DNA of 29,870 bases from an uncultured Eubacteriales bacterium (GTDB taxonomy: Bacteria > Bacillota > Clostridia > UBA1381 > UBA9506), in the NCBI GenBank assembly GCA_902478395.1, contig CABSKZ010000001.1, positions 1-29,870 of the forward strand. The letters run 5' to 3'. Both the position numbers and the translations under genes were made by a program. Shown here piece after piece: positions 20,889-28,469 of this stretch. Each line of letters opens with the position of its first letter. Position 1 is the stretch's first letter. The notes under the pieces are model-generated. The model was given only the letters and a program-made list of their open reading frames with translations, was not told the origin of the DNA and did no database searches.

Positions 20889-22937
20889 TTATGTTACACC
20901 CCGGTAAAAATGGCCTCTTGTAAAGTCCATCTCCGGTTTGGGAACGAATTCTCCGCGCAGCGCCTTCCGGTACTCTTCTATTATTATACAACACAAATCA
21001 GGATTTTCAACCGTAAAATTTAATCTTATCCGATCAATTTGTAAACTTTTTATGTCACGGAGTTTATCCGCCATGTAGATCGGCTTCGCGTTGTAAACAA
21101 TATTGCGGCAGTTCTCTGTTCCCAGCGGAAAACATTCTCCCATCCTGTCCCGCAGATAAAACCGCTTTCCCTTACAGCCGCACCGGTACGCGCTCTTTAT
21201 CACGCAGTTCTCCATCAGCATAAGCTCCAGCCTGCCATAACCTACCACCTCAAGCAGAACACCCATTTCCTTTGTCAGTGCGGAAAGTTCCCGCAAATTC
21301 AGCTCCGGCGACAGAGTTACACCAGATAGGCCCAGCCCATGCAGAAACACAACAGACTGCGTGTTGAATACGTTCAGCCGCTGACCTCCATATACAATTT
21401 TTCCTTCCGCCGCGGCTATCTGCCCGATGTTATTTACCACAACCTTCTTCACCCGAGTCAGATCCAGCGTTTCTTTCTCATGGTTCACCGCCGGCAGCAC
21501 ACACACATCTTCCGGCAAGCCGTTTTGCAGAAACAATTCATACGGCATGCAGACCGACTCTATCCCCATTTCCCGCACTGCCTCAAGCTGTGTGAGTGTG
21601 GTCACCTGAACAACCAGTTCCGGGCTTTTCTTTTGTCCGGACGGAAATCGTTCTGGCAAAACTGGTTCTGGTTTTCTCCGGCAAGCTTCCTGTATCTGCT
21701 GGCTGATGTCCTCAACCGCCTCCCGCCGGAGCCGGTTGATTTCTTTGATGCTCACAGCCACGCTGTCATCCAGTTCAAATTCCATATGTTCTGCAAAAAA
21801 TGGCGTTCCTCCCAGCTTTGCAAGCTGTTCCCGAACACGTTCTTCCGCGGTCGGACGGTTGACCGCCGCTTCCGCCGGCAAACCAATCCGTCGGGACAGG
21901 AACGTCTGTCCCGACATGGCCGTGAGCGAAATAGGCAGCCCAGCTTGTGCCGAGAAATAAAAATCCAGCGGCCGCTTCCTGTATTCCTGCACCGCAGTTC
22001 GTTGCACCTCTTTTTCCAACGCTTTATCTGCCGATATTTTAGAACGTTCCCCGTAATCCATCATCTTTTTGTACTGTGTTCCGTAAAAATACCCTGTACC
22101 GGAACCACCACGCGAAAAAAACGCAAGCATATCGTCAACCGATTTCTGATCCGCGCCATCCGTCAGTGCCTCCCGGTAAACACGCGTAACCATCCCTACA
22201 TATTCCGGGCTTTTCATCCGTCCTTCAATTTTCAGGGAATCCGCGCCCGCCTCCCTGAGTTCCTGAAGCTGATGAACCAAACAGAGGTCTTTCGGCGATA
22301 ACAACGGAAGCGTTTTGCCCACCTTCTGCTCTCCGCAGTACAGTGTATATGGCAAACGGCATGGCTGGGCACACCCGCCGCGGTTGCCGCTCCGGCCGCC
22401 AATCATACTGCTCATCAGACACTGTCCTGAATAACTCATGCAGAGGGCGCCATGCACGAATATCTCCAACTCCGCCGACGTCCGTTTGCGGATAGCCGCA
22501 ATCTCCTTTTTCCCGCACTCGCGCGCCAGCACGACGCGTTTGGCACCAGCCCGTTCTAATGCTTTTGCTCCGTCGGAATTGTGTATGGTCATTTGGGTAC
22601 TGGCGTGAACAGGGAACTCCGGCAGGTTGTCCCGCAACAGCTTCAGCACACCCCAGTCCTGCACAATTGCTGAATCCACACCAATTTGCCAAAGAAAAGC
22701 AAGATATTCACAAAGCTGACCAATCTCTGTTTCCTTAATAAGCGTATTGCAGGCCAGATATAGCTTTACTCCGCGCAGGTGGCAGTAATCCACCGCGTTT
22801 TTCAGTTCTTCCCTGTCAAAATTTTTCGCGCTGGAACGTGCGCTGAATAAACTGCCGCCGACATAGACGGCGTCGGCGCCGTTTTGCACCGCCATTACAA
22901 GCGACTCAAAATTCCCCGCCGGAGATAACAGTTCCAT
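20889..22937 (-). CDS. Peptidase U32 family protein with C-terminal extension (RlhA-like)
   Basis: A 682-residue protein starting with the TIM-barrel-like MELLSPAGNFESLVMAVQNG. It carries the U32 signature EIFVHGALCMSYSGQCLMS (158-176). Cys166, Cys173, Cys189 and Cys193 are in positions that in relatives bind an iron-sulphur cluster. The long C-terminal half matches the DUF3656-containing subgroup in length and layout, to which E. coli RlhA (formerly YdcP), needed for hydroxylation of a 23S rRNA cytidine, belongs. Despite the name, peptidase activity is not implied. It is the first gene of the cluster, with GAGGAGGGCG before the ATG and a promoter 34 nt upstream. The exact substrate cannot be fixed from sequence. 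Confidence 0.88.
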   Translation of the reverse strand: MELLSPAGNFESLVMAVQNGADAVYVGGSLFSARSSAKNFDREELKNAVDYCHLRGVKLYLACNTLIKETEIGQLCEYLAFLWQIGVDSAIVQDWGVLKLLRDNLPEFPVHASTQMTIHNSDGAKALERAGAKRVVLARECGKKEIAAIRKRTSAELEIFVHGALCMSYSGQCLMSSMIGGRSGNRGGCAQPCRLPYTLYCGEQKVGKTLPLLSPKDLCLVHQLQELREAGADSLKIEGRMKSPEYVGMVTRVYREALTDGADQKSVDDMLAFFSRGGSGTGYFYGTQYKKMMDYGERSKISADKALEKEVQRTAVQEYRKRPLDFYFSAQAGLPISLTAMSGQTFLSRRIGLPAEAAVNRPTAEERVREQLAKLGGTPFFAEHMEFELDDSVAVSIKEINRLRREAVEDISQQIQEACRRKPEPVLPERFPSGQKKSPELVVQVTTLTQLEAVREMGIESVCMPYELFLQNGLPEDVCVLPAVNHEKETLDLTRVKKVVVNNIGQIAAAEGKIVYGGQRLNVFNTQSVVFLHGLGLSGVTLSPELNLRELSALTKEMGVLLEVVGYGRLELMLMENCVIKSAYRCGCKGKRFYLRDRMGECFPLGTENCRNIVYNAKPIYMADKLRDIKSLQIDRIRLNFTVENPDLCCIIIEEYRKALRGEFVPKPEMDFTRGHFYRGVT

Positions 22938-22951
22938 ATCCGCCCTCCTCT

Positions 22952-22965
22952 CTGAAACATTTCAG
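22952..22965. promoter_or_regulatory. 14-bp dyad at the start of the U32-mre transcript
   Basis: CTGAAA and TTTCAG flank a central CA. The dyad lies 5 nt downstream of the -10 box at 22971-22976, about at the transcription start, and 14 nt before the U32 start codon. The position suits a repressor operator or a 5'-end hairpin. No regulator can be assigned. Confidence 0.4.
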
Positions 22966-22970
22966 TTTCT

Positions 22971-22999
22971 ATCATACCATATTTCCCGGTCCGGCACAA
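22971..22999 (-). promoter_or_regulatory. Probable promoter of the U32-dut-maf-mre cluster
   Basis: Minus strand: extended -10 TGGTATGAT with TATGAT at 22971-22976, 17-nt spacer, weak -35 TTGTGC (22994-22999). The 10-mer ATGGTATGAT is the same as at the minDE promoter. Genes run from here to minC without a larger gap or other visible terminator. Confidence 0.55.
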
Positions 23000-23634
23000 C
23001 AAAAATTTCGACGGTAACTGACGATATTTCCGCAAAATGGTTGTTTCCCACTGAGCCAAACTATCCCGGTCCGACAACCCGGCAGTCTGGCTACACATTC
23101 GTCACGTTCATTCAATCGGTTTATTTATGCCATGTCGCTGTTGAAGCCGAAGGCCGCCATATCCGCCGCAGGTTTGATTTCAGTATAAAGCACCCAGAAA
23201 ACCGAATGTTGCTTGTAACGGCATGGTTCCGTAAGTTTCCTTTTGTGGTTGGATAGGACCGTAATATTCACAGATATGGCCGGCTTTATACTTCTGTGCA
23301 CCAATTTGACAGAACCCGCCCGCTTGGCTTTTTCCGCTAAAAAGTCCCGTGACCTTTGACCGGACAAAATGTCTCAAAAGGTATTTTCTAAAAGGAAAAG
23401 ACGACAAAAAAGCCGCTTTACCAAGCGGGTTAAGCGGCTTTTTTGTAATTGAACCAGCAACGGTTACCATTATAGCTTTCAAAAAGTGGCAGACTGCGGT
23501 TTTTACAGAGGTCAACCGGTAAATTTCTATGCCAGAACAAACTATTTGCTCCGTGGTTTTTCCCGTTATTCTATGTAGAACTCAATTCCTGCAAGCCCTT
23601 TCATCCGGCGAGACAACAGACGAGCCTTCTCATC
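22981..23634. other. Gene-poor stretch of about 650 bp
   Basis: No ORF here has a good ribosome binding site plus recognisable product. A strong hairpin terminator is present at 23406-23444. On the minus strand, an open frame ends at 23180 with readable residues such as GFCQIGAQKYKAGHICEYYG. It runs through the terminator hairpin and lacks a good start, so it is either chance or the remnant of a lost gene. Nothing resembling transposase or phage sequence was recognised. Confidence 0.5.
23406..23444. terminator. Strong symmetric terminator downstream of the 161-residue gene
   Basis: Perfect 13-bp stem AAAAAAGCCGCTT (23406-23418)/AAGCGGCTTTTTT (23432-23444) with a 13-nt loop. T runs on both strands make it potentially bidirectional. 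It lies about 190 nt beyond the stop of the minus-strand gene at 23635 and about 400 nt before the U32 promoter, insulating the two units. Confidence 0.85.
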
Positions 23635-24120
23635 TTAGAATCCCCGTTCCGTGCAAAGCGCCGCAATCTCCTGTGCCTTCATTCCCCTCATGAAATTCGC
23701 TGCATCCGCTACGGTTTTGTTTTCAAACAAAAGCATGTAGATACCTAATCTTTTTATGCGTTTTCCGAGCCGGGTATATTTTTTGTTTTCTTCCGCTATC
23801 ATAGCCATGTACAGAATTGACAATAATTTATCTACCTTGAGTCTATCTTCAGCCTCATATGACAAGCTGGTTTCCGTAATCAGTGCTAAGACCCCTTGCT
23901 CGACGTTTTTATTGGTTTGATTATAGATATTTACATAATCCCGATAAATCTTTTCCCTTCCATATTTTCTGGCTAATTCTTTTACTACAGAAAAATAATC
24001 CGTATCTTTCGGTGGTTTTCGCGGACAATTTGGCATCTTTAAGTATACACAAAATTCATCAAAATTACCGTTGTCAAACTCCAAATATGACCCGTCACAA
24101 AATTGTTTTACCATCCCCAT
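23635..24120 (-). CDS. Conserved-looking hypothetical protein, 161 residues
   Basis: Soluble, charged protein without signal peptide or membrane segment. The N-terminal part has VKQFCDGSYLEFDNGNFDEF and a predicted strand/turn style. The middle and C-terminal parts look helical, with AEENKKYTRLGKRIKRLGIY and ending FMRGMKAQEIAALCTERGF. The layout reminds me of small clostridial proteins of unknown function (possibly those grouped as DUF7004), but this is from memory and uncertain. A clear AAAGGAGGG site precedes the ATG and there is a very good promoter, so it is certainly expressed as its own unit. It has no functional link to its neighbours. Confidence 0.8.
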   Translation of the reverse strand: MGMVKQFCDGSYLEFDNGNFDEFCVYLKMPNCPRKPPKDTDYFSVVKELARKYGREKIYRDYVNIYNQTNKNVEQGVLALITETSLSYEAEDRLKVDKLLSILYMAMIAEENKKYTRLGKRIKRLGIYMLLFENKTVADAANFMRGMKAQEIAALCTERGF

Positions 24121-24188
24121 ATCACCCTCCTTTATTCATTGGCGAAGTTCCTGTAACGCGCACCTCTTTTATCCGATGCACATTTATG

Positions 24189-24203
24189 TACTTTCACAAA
24201 GTA
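24189..24203. promoter_or_regulatory. 15-bp dyad over the -10/start region of the 161-residue gene
   Basis: TACTTT and AAAGTA flank a 3-nt centre. The dyad overlaps the -10 box (24200-24205) and the likely start point, a position in which a bound repressor would block transcription. The regulator is unknown. Confidence 0.4.
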
Positions 24204-24228
24204 TATACCACATTTCTTGATATTTCAA
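24200..24228 (-). promoter_or_regulatory. Promoter of the 161-residue protein gene
   Basis: Minus strand: -35 TTGAAA (24223-24228), 17-nt spacer, -10 TATACT (24200-24205). This is one of the two best sigma-A matches in the window. The leader is about 75 nt long. Confidence 0.75.
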
Positions 24229-24340
24229 CATATTAATTCAACATTTAATAAACTTTTCATTTTACACAAAGAACTTCGCAAAAATAAAGTCTGGTTTTGT
24301 CCTTTTTGCCTCTATTTTTACGTCAATCATCACAAAAGAA

Positions 24341-26116
24341 TTAATGGAACTGCGACCGGTATAGCTCTGCATATATACCGCCGCGCGTAAGCAATTCCTT
24401 ATGTGTTCCCTGCTCGGCAATCTCCCCACCCATCACAACCAGAATTTCATCCGCATTTTTGATGGTGGATAGTCTGTGCGCAATGACAAAGCAGGTTTTT
24501 CCCCGCATCAGCGTCTGCATGGCTTCCTGAATCTGCTGCTCGGTCCGGGTGTCCACATTGGAGGTCGCCTCATCCAGAATCAGCATGCTGGCATCCAGCA
24601 GCATTGCCCTCGCGATAGTCAGAAGCTGTTTCTGCCCTTGGGAAATATTCATTCCGTTTTCGTTGAGGATGGTATCGTACCCATTCGGCAAACTCATAAT
24701 ATACTCATGGATATGTGCGGCCTTCGCGACGCGGACGACATCTTCCTGTTTCGCGTCCTTTTTCCCATATGCAATATTTTCAAAAATCGTTCCGTGGAAC
24801 AGCCATGTATCCTGCAGCACCATTGCATATGATAGCCGCAGGCTCTTTCTCGTCACCTGACGGATATCGTGCCCGTCCACATATATTTTCCCCTCCTGTG
24901 GATCATAGAACCGCATCAGCAGGTTAACGAGCGTGGTCTTTCCCGCTCCCGTCGGCCCGACGATTGCCACCAGCTTTCCGCTTTCCGCCGTCAGATTCAA
25001 GTCGTGGATAATAATCTTGTCCGGGTCGTAGCCAAACCGGATATGCTCCATCTGCACATCGCCGCGCACATTCTGCAGGTTCAGCGCTCCGGGTACGTCC
25101 TCCGGCTCCGGCTCCTCATCAATCAGGCGAAATACTCTTTCCGCTGCGGCACACGCCGATTGCAGCTCGCTCAGGATATTGGCGGCTTCGTTTATCGGCC
25201 CCGAAAATTTTCGGGAATACAGCACAAACGAGGACAGGTTCCCTATGGTCAGCCCCTGGTGCAGATACAGGATTGCGCCAAAAACGCTGATCAACGCAAG
25301 GGACAGATTATTTACAAAGTTGACACATGGGCCAACCATACTGCCATAATAATCCGCATTGTAATAGGCATCTACCGCATCCGTATTCTTCCGGTCGAAC
25401 CGTCCGACCATTGTTTCCTCCTGCCGGTATGCCTTTGTTGTTTTATGGCCGGAAATAACTTCCTCCACAAAGCCGTTCATCTCCCCAAGCTTTGCCGACC
25501 GCTTTCGGAACAGCGGCCGGACCCGACCGGTCATATACTTGGTCAGAACAATGGAGATGGGAATCGTCACTGCGAACACCAGCACCAGAACGGGGGAAAT
25601 AAACAGCATCATACCGAAAGAGCCAACGACCGTGATAATGCTGGTGCAGATTTGCAGCAGATCATTCGACAAAGAACCGTTGACCGTGTCCACATCATAA
25701 GAGATGCGGCTAATGATATCCCCTATCTGGTGTCCATCGAAAAAGCGCACCGGCAGCTCGACCAGCTTGTCGAAAATATCCTTTCGCATTCGGTAAACGA
25801 CTTTTTGGCTGAAATGGATCATTAAAACGGACAATATGTAGGAAAGCAGGGAGGACAGCGCATAAAATCCAACCATGACCAAGCAGTAATAAAATACCTT
25901 ATCGAACATCACTTGGCCCGCTCCGCCGCCAAAGGAATCGATCGCCTTTCCTGCCAGTGACGGCCCGACTAACGCGAGCAAATTACTGGAAATTGTCAAC
26001 ACCAGCGCAAGAAGAAGCATCCATTTGTGCTGATACAGGTAGCCCCAAAGCCGTATCAAGACCTTTTTCGTATCCCTCGGTTTATCCGTCCCGCGGATAT
26101 TCATTCCTCTAGGCAT
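24341..26116 (-). CDS. ABC exporter half-transporter, consensus-site subunit
   Basis: Type IV ABC exporter of 591 residues: six-helix membrane domain at about 18-320 and nucleotide-binding domain at about 350-591. The nucleotide-binding domain has Walker A GPTGAGKTT (387-395), a variant signature ISQGQ (491-495), Walker B MLILDE with catalytic Glu516, and H-loop His547. The DEATSNVDT and SQGQ features match the TM288-like partner of heterodimeric exporters. The ATG at 26116 overlaps the stop of the upstream subunit by 8 nt (ATGCCTAG), so translation is coupled. No clear terminator is visible in the 100 nt after the stop. The substrate is unknown; multidrug or peptide export is typical for MarR-linked pairs. 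Confidence 0.92.
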   Translation of the reverse strand: MPRGMNIRGTDKPRDTKKVLIRLWGYLYQHKWMLLLALVLTISSNLLALVGPSLAGKAIDSFGGGAGQVMFDKVFYYCLVMVGFYALSSLLSYILSVLMIHFSQKVVYRMRKDIFDKLVELPVRFFDGHQIGDIISRISYDVDTVNGSLSNDLLQICTSIITVVGSFGMMLFISPVLVLVFAVTIPISIVLTKYMTGRVRPLFRKRSAKLGEMNGFVEEVISGHKTTKAYRQEETMVGRFDRKNTDAVDAYYNADYYGSMVGPCVNFVNNLSLALISVFGAILYLHQGLTIGNLSSFVLYSRKFSGPINEAANILSELQSACAAAERVFRLIDEEPEPEDVPGALNLQNVRGDVQMEHIRFGYDPDKIIIHDLNLTAESGKLVAIVGPTGAGKTTLVNLLMRFYDPQEGKIYVDGHDIRQVTRKSLRLSYAMVLQDTWLFHGTIFENIAYGKKDAKQEDVVRVAKAAHIHEYIMSLPNGYDTILNENGMNISQGQKQLLTIARAMLLDASMLILDEATSNVDTRTEQQIQEAMQTLMRGKTCFVIAHRLSTIKNADEILVVMGGEIAEQGTHKELLTRGGIYAELYRSQFH

Positions 26117-27824
26117 CGAAATCATCTCCCATCTGCGACTGGCTGATTTCCGCATAGTTGGGGCATGTTTTCAACAGTTCTTCATGCTTGCCATACCCAA
26201 TCGTCCTCCCATTGTCCAGCACCAAGATATGGTCGGCATATAATATCGAACTGACCCGCTGGGCGATGATAACCGTAGTCGTTCCGCCATAATGCTGGGC
26301 AATGGACTGACGCAGTTTCGCGTCGGTCTTGTAATCAAGCGCGCTGGAGGAATCGTCCAAAATCAGGATTTCCGGCCTGGCGGCTAATGCCCGTGCGACC
26401 AGAACGCGCTGTTTCTGACCTCCCGAAAGATTTGTTCCTTTCGCTGTCAGCATATGTTCATACCGGTCCGGCAGGGCTTCAATGAACTCCTTTGCCTGCG
26501 CACACTCTGCCGCTTTTTCTATCTGTTCCCGCGGCAGATTTCTTCCAAAATCAATATTGTTAGCAATCGTGTCCGCAAACAGGACATCGTTTTGAAACAC
26601 AACTCCAAATTTGCGGTGCAGAACATCCGGCTCAATGCTTTGAACAGGTTCTCCACCAATCAGAATCTCTCCCCTATCCGCATCGTACAGACGCATTAAT
26701 AGCTGAATGACAGTGCTCTTTCCACAGCCCGTCGCGCCGATAATCCCCAATGTTTCCCCGCGCCGGAGCGAAAAACTGACATCAGAAATATTATCCGTTT
26801 GCTTGTGGTAAGAAAAGGATACGCTGTTAAACATAATATGTGCATCTGTCTGCACGTTTTTCTGTGGGGAGAGCTGCAAATCCTCCGGCGCGTCCAGCAC
26901 GGCACTGACACGGTTTGCCGACGCACTGCCCTTGGAGTACATAACAAAAATGCGGGTAATTGAAAGCATTGCGTTGAGGATAATGGTAAAATAAGTCATG
27001 AACGCGATAATCGCCCCCGGCTGTGTCAGGCCGGAATTGACGCGGAACGCACCGACTAGAATAACCAGTACGAGCCCTATATTTAAAAACAGATTCATCA
27101 TCGGATTGGTGAGTGCCATGGTGATACCTGCCTTTTTCTCGTTTCTGACAACCTCCTCGTTTGCCTGTGAAAACCGCTCCTTTTCATAATCGGTTTTGGA
27201 AAGCGCCTTTGTAACGCGAATCCCCGTAATGTTTTCGCGCACAGTCCGCACGAGGCGGTCCACCGCCTGCTGCAATCCTGTATATAGCGGGATTCCTTTC
27301 TTTGACACGCGCCAGACGACCAGCGCGATAAACGGCAGGACACAGATCAGCGTCAGCGTCAGTACCGGCTCTAAAGACAGCGTGACCGCAATCCCGCCCA
27401 GCAGAAGAATCGGCGCGCGTACGCCCATCCGCTGCATCATCCCAATCATCTGGTGCAAATTATAGGTGTCTGTCGTCATGCGGGATTCGAGCGACGGAAT
27501 GCCGAACCGGTCCACCTGGCGGCAGGATAGATACGATATTTTTTTGAATAGGTCGTGGCGAATGTGTTCCACCGAATCCCGCGCGACCTTTGATGCCATC
27601 CGGTTGGCGACAACATTTCCCACCACTGCAACAATCGCGCAGAGAACCATCATACCGCCCCAGAACAAAATCAGCTTCACATTTTGTTTCGGAACCACAT
27701 CGTCAATCATAAAGGCGAGGATATATGGAAGAAACAAATCCATAATGGTGCCGATGAATTTGATGAATAGCCCCAGGCTCATCCTGCCAAAATAGGGGCG
27801 CACGTAATCGATGATGCGTTTCAA
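26109..27824 (-). CDS. ABC exporter half-transporter, degenerate-site subunit
   Basis: A 571-residue exporter half: membrane domain at about 10-300 and nucleotide-binding domain at about 330-571. Walker A GATGCGKST (363-371) and signature LSGGQKQR (466-473) are intact. The catalytic Glu after Walker B is Asp491 (ILILDD), and the H-loop His is Gln522 (IIAQR). These two changes mark the degenerate half of a heterodimer, as in TM287. The start is TTG at 27824, overlapping the marR stop as TTGA, with AGGAGG upstream. Its intact signature would complete the catalytic site of the partner encoded downstream. Confidence 0.92.
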   Translation of the reverse strand: MKRIIDYVRPYFGRMSLGLFIKFIGTIMDLFLPYILAFMIDDVVPKQNVKLILFWGGMMVLCAIVAVVGNVVANRMASKVARDSVEHIRHDLFKKISYLSCRQVDRFGIPSLESRMTTDTYNLHQMIGMMQRMGVRAPILLLGGIAVTLSLEPVLTLTLICVLPFIALVVWRVSKKGIPLYTGLQQAVDRLVRTVRENITGIRVTKALSKTDYEKERFSQANEEVVRNEKKAGITMALTNPMMNLFLNIGLVLVILVGAFRVNSGLTQPGAIIAFMTYFTIILNAMLSITRIFVMYSKGSASANRVSAVLDAPEDLQLSPQKNVQTDAHIMFNSVSFSYHKQTDNISDVSFSLRRGETLGIIGATGCGKSTVIQLLMRLYDADRGEILIGGEPVQSIEPDVLHRKFGVVFQNDVLFADTIANNIDFGRNLPREQIEKAAECAQAKEFIEALPDRYEHMLTAKGTNLSGGQKQRVLVARALAARPEILILDDSSSALDYKTDAKLRQSIAQHYGGTTTVIIAQRVSSILYADHILVLDNGRTIGYGKHEELLKTCPNYAEISQSQMGDDFDA

Positions 27825-28249
27825 AGCCCCGCCACCTCCTGTTCTGCTTTCTCCATCATACGTTTCAGCATGGCGAGCAGCAGCTCGCGCTCTTCGTCAG
27901 AAAAATCTTCCGTCAGTCTGCGGTTCCAAGCCTGCATCAGCTCCCGCACGCGGGGACAAATGTCATCGGCCTTTTGTGTCGGATAGACCAACTGGACCCG
28001 GCGGTCTCCGCTGTCGGCTTCCCTGCGTATAAACCCATTTTCCTCAAGTGCCGCAAGCTGGCGGGTAACATTGCTCTTGTTGACATAAATCAACCTGGCA
28101 AGTTCATCCTGTGAAATGCCTGGATTTTGGCATATTTTCAAAATATAGATATGCTGGCAGCTGTTCAGTCCGCTTGCACGCAGCCTGCTGCCGCGGTACA
28201 TATCACTGCACCGTGAAATACGGTTAATGTATTTCATAAAAGACTCCAT
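27821..28249 (-). CDS. MarR-family transcriptional regulator
   Basis: A 142-residue dimeric winged-helix repressor. The DNA-binding region spans about 44-91, with the recognition helix around NKSNVTRQLAALEENGFI and the wing EADSGDRRVQLVYPT (conserved Asp-Arg-Arg at about 82-84). The outer helices form the dimer domain. The ATG at 28249 is 6 nt from GGAGGG. The one at 28255 abuts that site. As the first gene of a marR-exporter operon with two dyads at its promoter, it most likely represses itself and the exporter until an inducer, perhaps a transported compound, binds. Confidence 0.92.
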   Translation of the reverse strand: MESFMKYINRISRCSDMYRGSRLRASGLNSCQHIYILKICQNPGISQDELARLIYVNKSNVTRQLAALEENGFIRREADSGDRRVQLVYPTQKADDICPRVRELMQAWNRRLTEDFSDEERELLLAMLKRMMEKAEQEVAGL

Positions 28250-28265
28250 ATTCATCCCTCCACAA

Positions 28266-28281
28266 AGTTGCGCACGCAACT
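28266..28281. promoter_or_regulatory. Operator candidate downstream of the marR promoter
   Basis: Perfect 7-bp arms AGTTGCG/CGCAACT around a CA centre, 9 nt downstream of the -10 box and before the ribosome binding site. The size and symmetry suit a dimeric MarR protein. Assignment to this MarR is inference from position. Confidence 0.55.
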
Positions 28282-28290
28282 AATGGATTT

Positions 28291-28319
28291 AGTATACCTC
28301 ACTTGTGAGAATTTGTCAA
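28291..28319 (-). promoter_or_regulatory. Consensus promoter of the marR-exporter operon with dyad in the spacer
   Basis: Minus strand: perfect -35 TTGACA (28314-28319), 17-nt spacer, -10 TATACT (28291-28296). The spacer holds a perfect 5+2+5 dyad CTCAC/GTGAG at 28298-28309. A protein bound there would cover both promoter boxes. A near-consensus promoter that needs repression fits MarR autoregulation. Confidence 0.8.
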
Positions 28320-28335
28320 TTCATCCCTCAAAAAA

Positions 28336-28417
28336 AGGCAGATTTTTAAACGGATAGCATCGCTATAAACCGAGACGTAACATATCAATTCTGATGAAAG
28401 AATTGTCCTGTCTGCCT
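28336..28417 (-). other. Multi-stem structured element ending in a T run
   Basis: Closing stem AGGCAGA (28336-28342)/TCTGCCT (28411-28417) encloses hairpins ATAGC/GCTAT (28354-28366) and CAATTC/GAATTG (28386-28405), a possible three-way junction of 82 nt. On the minus strand the last arm runs directly into seven T (28336-28330), as in a terminator. It lies between the rny terminator and the marR -35 box. It could be a second terminator or a small RNA. It lacks tRNA features such as a TTC loop. The inner stems are short and the fold is untested. Confidence 0.35.
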
Positions 28418-28427
28418 GATTTAGCGT

Positions 28428-28459
28428 AAAAAAGAGACAGGAACAAATCCTGTCTCTTT
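28428..28459 (-). terminator. Terminator of rny
   Basis: Perfect 12-bp stem AAAGAGACAGGA (28431-28442)/TCCTGTCTCTTT (28448-28459) with a 5-nt loop. On the minus strand it ends in six T (28433-28428). It starts 10 nt after the rny stop codon. Confidence 0.9.
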
Positions 28460-28469
28460 GAAGACTTTT

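Noticed and set aside
21339..22301. 320-codon plus-strand frame inside the U32 gene
   Set aside because: Antisense shadow of a certain gene; low-complexity R/H/F-rich translation without recognisable domains.
24231..24335. Distant ATTATTC-like arms (ATTAATTC/GAATTAAT) in the spacer after the ABC exporter
   Set aside because: Only 8 A/T-rich pairs about 95 nt apart, likely chance; no terminator could be supported.
24869..25825. 318-codon plus-strand frame inside the ABC exporter gene
   Set aside because: Antisense to an intact ABC half-transporter with all motifs; the translation is H/R/Q-rich and has no start signals.
28336..28417. tRNA-like cloverleaf because of a 7-bp closing stem and about 82-nt length
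   Set aside because: There is no TTC-type loop, no anticodon arm of proper size and no conserved D-loop residues.
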